A stretch of 23,230 nt of DNA, taken from JAIVJM01 sp035761505 (GTDB taxonomy: Bacteria; Acidobacteriota; Blastocatellia; Pyrinomonadales; Pyrinomonadaceae). The stretch spans positions 1 through 23,230 of the forward strand of contig DASTQX010000285.1 in NCBI GenBank assembly GCA_035761505.1, read 5' to 3'. Of the stretch, positions 1 to 7,700 are shown in pieces (position 1 is the stretch's first letter; each line of letters starts with the position of its first letter). Under the pieces are notes generated by a model. The model was not told where the DNA came from. It was given only the letters and a program-made list of their open reading frames with translations, and did not search any database. The translations under genes were made by a program, and so were the position numbers.

Positions 1-1584
1 TTCCGCAACGCGTTTCAGGTGAAACTCCTCCCGCGCGACGCCGACCCGGCGGACGTGCGCTACAACATGATTAACTGGGTGCACCGCTCCACGCGCGGCT
101 GGGCCTACGGCAACTCGATTATTGACCCGCGCACGGGTGAAATCATTCGCGGCGTCGTGACGCTCGATTCGCAGCGTGCCCGCCAAGACTTCCTGCTCGG
201 CTCCGGCCTCGTCCCGCCGCATCCCGTAGGGGCGAACTCCGCGCGCACGTCGGGCTGCGACTTCGCGCTCCTGCCAGACCTCGACTACCTTCAGAGCGCG
301 GACTCGCCGGAGGTGCTGACGGCAATGGCCGTCGCGCGCATCCGGCAACTCTCCGCGCACGAGGTCGGCCACACGCTCGGCCTCGCGCACAACTTCGCCG
401 CGAGCACTTACGGGCGCGCGTCCGTCATGGACTACCCCGCGCCGTTCGTCGAAATCAGGAACGGGCGGCTCGACTTCTCGAACGCCTACGCCGTCGGCAT
501 CGGCGCTTACGACAAGTTCGCCATCCGCTACGCCTACGCGCAGTTCGCTCCGGGCACGAACGAGGAGGCCGAGTTGGAAAGGCTCGTCCGCGAGGGCGTC
601 CGCGAAGGGATGCTCTTCCTCTCGGACGACGACGCGCGACCCGCCGGAGCCGCGCACCCGTTGGCGAACCTCTGGGACAACGGCGACGACCCCGTCCGGA
701 TGCTCCGCCACACGCTGGAAGTCCGGCGCGTCGGCATCGAGCAGTTCGGTCTGGGGAACATCACGCGGGGGACGCCGCTCTCGCTCCTCGAAGCCAAGTT
801 CCTGCCGCTCTACCTGCACCACCGTTATCAACTTCAAGCCGCGATCAAGTCCGTCGGCGGCGTCTATTACACCTACGCGGTCAAGGCCGAGGGCGGGCCG
901 AACCCGCCGCGCGTCTTCGAGATCGTCCCGGCGGAGCGGCAGCGACAGGCGCTCGGCGCGGCCCTCGATACGTTGCGCGTGGGCGAGTTGAAGATTCCGG
1001 CCCGCATCCTCTCGCTCATCCCGCCCCGCGCCTTCGGCTACGAGGGCGGAGTCCCGGAGTTTTTCCCGAAGCGCACCGCCCCCACCTTCGACCCCATCGG
1101 CGCGGCCACCATCGCCGCCGACCTCGCGCTCACCGACCTGCTCGACCCGCGACGCGCCGCACGCATGATTCAGTTCAACGCGCAGAGCCGTGAGTATCCG
1201 CACTTCGACGAAGTAGTCTCGGCAGCCGTCCGTGCGACTTGGAAAATTTCCAGCCGCGGCGACGGGTACGCCGACGCCATCCAACGCGCGGTGCAGAGCC
1301 TCGCCGCGACGCGCCTGATGGACTTGGCCGCCAACCCCGACGCCTCGCCGCAGGTGCGCGCCGCCGCCGCGAACGGGCTGCGCGAGATCGTCGCCTTCAT
1401 TGACTCGCAGCCGAAGGCGCGTCCAGCCGCCCCGTCGGGAGGCGACGCCGACGCCGAGCACCTGCGCGCGACGCGCGACGACATCGAACGCTTTCTCACC
1501 CGCCCCGACGAGCCGCGCCGCCGGACGCCGCCGCTCCCGCGCCCTCCGGGCGACCCCATCGGTTCCGCCGATCAGAGTCCCTGA
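1..1584 (+). CDS. Zinc-dependent metalloprotease, DUF5117/DUF4953-like (5' truncated)
   Basis: The frame is open from base 1, so the true start lies upstream; the GTG at 19 is internal. The sequence shows a complete metzincin zinc site, HEVGHTLGLAH (358-390), with three His ligands and the catalytic Glu. It is followed by a Met-turn, SVMDY (421-435). Upstream, the segment around VRYNMINWVHRSTRGWAYG and DPRTGEI matches how DUF5117/DUF4953 'zinc-dependent metalloprotease' proteins lead into their catalytic domain. About 380 residues follow the site, ending in a Pro/Arg-rich tail with no recognised domain. Family members I know of are large secreted or periplasmic proteins, so several hundred residues, including any signal peptide, are probably missing. 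The substrate is unknown. The next gene starts 209 bases downstream, and I see no functional link to it. Confidence 0.85.
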   Translation, partial: FRNAFQVKLLPRDADPADVRYNMINWVHRSTRGWAYGNSIIDPRTGEIIRGVVTLDSQRARQDFLLGSGLVPPHPVGANSARTSGCDFALLPDLDYLQSADSPEVLTAMAVARIRQLSAHEVGHTLGLAHNFAASTYGRASVMDYPAPFVEIRNGRLDFSNAYAVGIGAYDKFAIRYAYAQFAPGTNEEAELERLVREGVREGMLFLSDDDARPAGAAHPLANLWDNGDDPVRMLRHTLEVRRVGIEQFGLGNITRGTPLSLLEAKFLPLYLHHRYQLQAAIKSVGGVYYTYAVKAEGGPNPPRVFEIVPAERQRQALGAALDTLRVGELKIPARILSLIPPRAFGYEGGVPEFFPKRTAPTFDPIGAATIAADLALTDLLDPRRAARMIQFNAQSREYPHFDEVVSAAVRATWKISSRGDGYADAIQRAVQSLAATRLMDLAANPDASPQVRAAAANGLREIVAFIDSQPKARPAAPSGGDADAEHLRATRDDIERFLTRPDEPRRRTPPLPRPPGDPIGSADQSP

Positions 1585-1793
1585 GCGTTCCCTTTTCGTT
1601 TCAGTCTTGAGCGAAGGACGAAGAGGGTTTCACCACGGAGACACCGACCTCCGAGCCATCATCTATCTTTCAACCCTCGCCGCCCGACGCCTTCGCCAGC
1701 GCGAATGAACTCCTTCCGCGAGGCGAGGGGCGTCGGGTGCGGGCGTCGTGATACACTTTTCGCTGTAAATTCCCCCTGACAGAAACGTTTGGA
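1585..1793. other. Intergenic region with an inverted repeat
   Basis: This is a 209-base gap between the protease and the glucan synthase. It contains a perfect 9-bp inverted repeat, CCCGACGCC (1683-1691) and GGCGTCGGG (1729-1737), with a 37-base spacer. That could be a weak terminator, but there is no T-run. The string CACCACGGAGACAC (1631-1644) resembles a short motif often seen in intergenic DNA of environmental genomes. No convincing promoter was found for the following gene; a TAAATT near 1766 has no good -35 partner. Confidence 0.3.
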
Positions 1794-4700
1794 ATGATGG
1801 CTGCGACTCTCAAGGGATTATTGCGGGGTCTCACGCGCGCGCCCGAAGCGCGCGATGAGGAGCCGATTCGTGACGAATTGTATAGCGTCGAACGCCTTGA
1901 GCAGTATGCGGCGGCGCTGGCGGCGGAGCACCGAGTCTATCCCGGTCGGCGGCGCGGGCGGCGGATTCTCCCGGCTCTGGAAAAGAACGGGCGGCTGCTC
2001 GTCGCCGCCTACCGCGCGCTCGCCGAGGCGGTGCGCGACGGGCGCACCATCTCGCCCGCCGCCGAATGGCTGGTTGATAACTTCCACGTCGTTGACGAGC
2101 AGTTGCGCGAAATCCGCGAAGACCTGCCCGCGGGTTTTTATTACGAACTGCCCAAACTTTCCACGGGGGAACTCACAGACCACCCGCGCATCTACGCCGT
2201 CGCGCTCTCGCTCATCGCGCACACCGACAGCCGGCTCGACGCCGAGACGTTGAGAAGGTTCGTCCGTGCTTACCAGCAGGTGACGCCGCTCACCATCGGC
2301 GAGTTGTGGGCCGTCGCCATCACTCTGCGCCTCGCGCTGGTGGAGAACCTCCGACGCCTCGCCACGCGCATCGTCGCGGCGCGGGTGGCGCGCGAGGAGG
2401 CGGACGCGCTCGCCGACCAACTATTGGAGGCGGTCGGGCGGCAGCCCGATTCCCTGACGACGTTGCTCGCCGGGCGGCTGGGCAAGCGCGACGACCTCGA
2501 CCGCGCCTTCGTCGTCCAACTCACGCAACGCCTGCGCGACCAAGACCCGGCGTTTATGCCCGTCTTCGACTTGTTGGAGCGCCGACTGAAAAAGCACGGG
2601 CTCAGCACGGAGCAGGCCGTCCACCTCGAACACCAGCGACAGGCCGCCGCGCAAGTCACCGTCGGCAACATCATCACCTCGATGCGCCTGCTCTCGACGC
2701 TCGACTGGCGCGACTTCTTCGAGTCGGTGAGCCTCGTTGACCCTCTGCTCGGCGAAGACCCGTCGGGCATCTACGCGCGCATGAACTTTCAGACGCGCGA
2801 CCGTTACCGTCACGTCATCGAACGCATCGCGAAACGCACCGGCGCGGACGAACTCGATGTGGCACGCGGCGCGTTGCGGCTCGCCGCCGAGGCGCGCGCC
2901 GAGCAGCCGCAAGACGCGGCGCGCGCCCACGTCGGCGCTTACCTCATCGGCGACGAAGTTGTCCGGCTCGAACAGGTCTTTCGTTACCGCCCACGGCTGC
3001 GCGAGCGCGTCGTGCGTTCGGTCTTGCGCCACCCGACCTTCTTCTATTTAGGCACGTTCACGTTCGTCACGGCGCTCGTCGTCGCGGCGCTCTGCTTCGC
3101 GGCTTATCAGGGCGGCGCGGGCCGCCTCGTCCTCGTCGGCCTCGCGCTGCTCTCGCTCATCCCGGCCAGCGATCTGGCGCTGAGCGTGCTCAACTGGGAC
3201 GTGACGCATCAGTTCCACCCGCGCCTTTTGCCGAGCATGGAGACCAAAGAGGGCGTGCCTGAAGACGCCCGCACGATGGTCGTCATCCCGACGCTCTTCA
3301 CCGGCGCGGCGACGGTCAAAGAACTGCTTGAGAAGTTGGAAGTCCACTACCTCGCCAATCAGGACGAGCACCTGTATTTCGCCCTGCTCGGCGACTTCGC
3401 GGACGCGTCCGCCGAAGAGACGCCGCCGGACGCGGCGCTGCTCGATCAGGCGCTGGCCGGTGTCGAGGAGTTGAACGCGCGTTACGGCGCGGACTCGTCA
3501 ACGCTCAAACGCTTCTACCTCTTCCACCGCAAGCGGCTGTGGAACGCGGGCGAGGGGAAGTGGATGGGCTGGGAGCGCAAGCGTGGCAAGCTCGAAGAGT
3601 TCAACCGCTTGCTGCGCGGCGCGCGCGATACGAGTTTCGTCATTGCGACGGCGGACGCCGGACTGCTCGCTCAAATTCGTTACGTCATCACGCTCGACTC
3701 CGACACGCAGTTGCCGCGCGACGCGGCCCGCCGCCTCGTCGGCATCGCGCGCCACCCGCTGAACCGCCCGCAACTCGACGCGGGCACGGGGCGCGTCACG
3801 CGCGGCTACGCGATCTTACAGCCGCGCGTCAGCGTCTCTTTGGAGAGCGCCGCGCTCTCGCTCTTCGCGCGTGTCTTCTCTGGCAACACGGGGGTTGACC
3901 CGTACACGACCGCCGCCTCCGACGTTTATCAAGACCTGTTCGGCGAAGGCACTTTTACGGGCAAGGGCTTGTACGACGTGGATGCCTTCGGGCGCGCGCT
4001 CGCCGACCGCGTGCCGGAGAACGCGCTGCTCAGTCACGACCTCTTCGAGGGGCTCTACGCGCGGGCCGCGCTCGTGACGGACGTGGAATTTCTGGACGAC
4101 TATCCCGCGCGTTACGTGACTTACGCGATGCGGCAGCACCGCTGGACGCGCGGCGACTGGCAGATCGCGCGCTGGCTGTTCCCGACCGTCCCGGACGCGC
4201 AGGGCCGCGCCGTGCGGAACACGCTGCCGCTCATCGCGCGCTGGAAGATTTTCGACAACCTGCGGCGCAGCCTCGTCGCGCCGTGCGTCGTGCTGTGGCT
4301 CGTCTTCGCCTGGACGCTGCTGCCGGGCTCGCCGCTTCTGTGGTCGCTCTTCGTGCTGCTCGCGCTGGCGTTCCCCGTCTACGCGCACGTCACGACGAGC
4401 CTGCTGCTGCACCCGCGCGGCATCCCCTGGACGAGCCACTTCTGGAGCGTGTGGGGCGACGCGCGGACGAACACCGCGCAGATAGCGCTGACGCTCACGT
4501 TCCTCGCGCATCAGGCGTACCTGATGTGCGACGCCGTCGCGCGCACGCTCTATCGCAAGCTCGTTTCACAACGCCGCCTGCTTGAATGGACGACCGCCGC
4601 GCAGGCGGAGGCGGGCAGCGCGCCCACACTCGCCGCCGCCTTCCGCTTCATGTGGCCCGTCTGGTTGATGGCGGTCGCGGTCGGCGCGCTCGTCTTCGCG

Positions 4701-7700
4701 CTGCGCCCCGGCGCACTGGCGGCCTCCGCGCCGTTCCTGCTCTTGTGGGCCGCTTCGCCGTTCGTCGCCTACCGGGTCAGCCGTCGCAGTGAAGTCGAGC
4801 GGGAAGAACTCGCGGCGGCGGACGAGCAAGAGGCGCGACTCATCGCGCGGCGCACGTGGCGTTTCTTCGAGACGTTCGTCACGCAGGAAGACCAGTGGCT
4901 CCCGCCCGATAATTTTCAGGAAGACCCGCAGCCCGTGGTGGCGCATCGCACCTCGCCGACCAACGTCGGCTTGCTCCTGATTTCGACCGCCGCCGCGCAT
5001 GATTTCGGTTACGTGGGCACGCTCGAACTCGTCGAGCGGCTTGAGCTGACTTTCGACGCCGTGGCGAAGATGCCGAAGTTTCGCGGCCACCTCTTCAACT
5101 GGCACGACACGCGCACGCTGGAACCGTTGGGGCCGCAGTACATCTCCACCGTGGACAGCGGCAATCTGGCCGGGCATCTGCTCGCGCTCAAGCAGGCGTG
5201 CGTCGAGTTGTCGGAGCGCCCGCTCTTCGGCGCGCACACGCTCGCGGGGCTCGGCGACACGATTGCGCTGCTGCGCCTTGAAGTAGAGCGGGCGGGCGCG
5301 TCGCGCAAGCGCACGGAAGTCGTCACCGTCAATCACCTGCGAGAAGAGATCACGGCCTGCGCCACACTCGTCGCGGGCGAGACGCCCGAAACTCTGGGCG
5401 GTTGGGAGGCTCTTTTCAACTCCCTGCACCGGCACGCTTCGACCGCCGACGACATGCTCGCCGCCCTTGCGCAGGAGCACGGGTCGGGCGATTTCACGGA
5501 AGCCGGATTCTGGGCGGGCGCGCTGCTGCGGCTCTTGAAGGAGTTCGCGCGCGACCTGCGCACCTTCGCCCCGACCGTTCACCCGAAGGATTCGCACCTC
5601 AGTCGAGTGCTCTCTTCCGCCCTCGCCGCTCCCCTGCTCCGGCCCGAACTCGCGCACGCGCTTGAGCGTGTGGAATGTCTCTCGCGTGCGTCGGAGGTCT
5701 TCGACGCCGCGCTCACCGATCTGAGCGCCCAGACGCCCGACTCGTCGCCGGAGCAGGCGCAAGTCTCTTCTGTGGAGGCGGCGGCGGTGCTCGGCGGCAC
5801 GCCCTCGCTGACGACGGCCATCGAAGACGCGGCGGCTGCCGTCACGGCCCTGCTCTCGCGCCTGAGCCGACTGGCGCAGCGATGCGGAGAGCTTTTTGAA
5901 GGGATGGACTTCGGCTTCCTCTTCGACGAGGAGCGCAAAGTCTTCTGCATCGGCTATAACGTCTCCGCCGGACAGCCCGATAATTCTTACTACGACCTGC
6001 TGGCCTCGGAATCACGCCTCGCCAGTTTCGTCGCCATCGCCAAAGGCGACGCGCCGCAGGAGCACTGGTTTCATCTGGGCCGCAAACTGACGCCCGTGGA
6101 CGGGGGCCGCGCGCTCATCTCTTGGACGGGGACGATGTTTGAATACCTGATGCCGCTCCTCGTCATGCGCAGCTACGAACGGACGCTGCTCGACGAGACG
6201 TACCGGGCGGTCGTCCGGCGGCAAATCGAATACGGCGAGGAGCACGGCGTCCCGTGGGGCATCTCCGAGTCCGCCTACAACGCGCGCGACCTCTATCTTA
6301 ACTACCAGTACGGCCCCTTCGGCGTGCCCGGTCTGGGCTTCAAGCGCGGCCTGAGTGAAGACCTCGTGGTCACGCCTTACGCGACGATGCTGGCGGCGCT
6401 GGTCGAGCCGCGCCGCGCGCTGGCGAACCTCCGTCGCCTCGCGCGCGAGGGCGCGCTCGCCCGCTACGGCTTCTACGAGGCGATTGATTACACGCCGGAG
6501 CGCCTGCCGCAGACGCAGCAGCGCGCCGTCATTCGCGCCTTCATGGCGCACCATCAGGGCATGAGCCTCGTCGCGCTCGACAACCTCCTCAACCGGGACG
6601 TGATGCAGCGGCGCTTTCACGCCGAGCCGCTCGTGCAGGCGACCGAGCTGCTGTTACAGGAACGCGTCCCGCGCGGCGTCCCGGCGGCTCACCCGCGCGC
6701 CGAAGAGGTCTTGTCGGGACGCCTCGTCCACACGCTGACCGGGCTCGTCACGCGCAGCTTCGACACGGCTGAACTGCCGACGCCGCGCACGCAACTGCTC
6801 TCGAACGGTACGTACTCGGTGATGGTCACGACGGCGGGCGGCGGCTACTCGCGCTGCGGTAGCTTGGCCGTCACGCGCTGGCGCGAAGACGCCGTGCGCG
6901 ATTGTCACGGCTCGTTCTGTTACCTGCGCGATGTCAGAAGCGGTGCCGTGTGGTCAACCTCTCACCAACCGGCGAGGCTCCGACCGCGCTTCTACGAAGT
7001 CTCCTTCTCGGAAGACAAAGTTGACTTCCGGCGCACGGACGCGGGGCTCCACACGCATACCGAGATCATCGTCTCGCCCGAAGACGATGCCGAAGTCAGG
7101 CAGGTTTCGCTGACGAATCAATCAACGCGCGTGCGCGAGGTCGAGTTAACGAGCTACGCGGAGGTCGTGCTCGCGCCCCACGCGGCGGACGTGGCGCACC
7201 CGGCCTTTAGCAACCTCTTCATCGAGACGGAATACGTCGCCGCCGAGAACGCGCTGCTGGCGCGCCGCCGCCCGCGTTCGAGTAAGGACGAACCCGCCTA
7301 CGCCGTGCACGTCGTCGTGACGGAGGGCGAGCGCGTCGGCGCGGTGCAGTACGAGACGGATCGCAACCGCTTTCTGGGGCGCGGGCACACGACCGCCGAC
7401 CCGGTCGCCGTCGTCGAAGACCGACCGCTCTCGAATACGGTCGGCGCGGTGCTTGACCCCGTCTTCGCCTTACGCCAGCGCGTGCGCCTGCAACCGGGCG
7501 AAACGGCGCGCGTCTCGTTCACGACCGCCGTGGCGCGCTCGCGCGAAGAGGCGCTCGCCCTCGCCGACAAGTATCACGACCCCTCGATCTTCGAGCGCGC
7601 CGCACGGCTGGCGTGGACACAGTCGCAGGTCGAGATGCGCCACCACAACGTTGACGCCGAAGAGGCCCATCTCTTTCAACGTCTCGCCGGACGCGTGCTC

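Noticed and set aside
4566..5762. Minus-strand open frame (398 codons) inside the glucan synthase
   Set aside because: Same compositional shadow effect; no motif and no plausible promoter inside the large gene.
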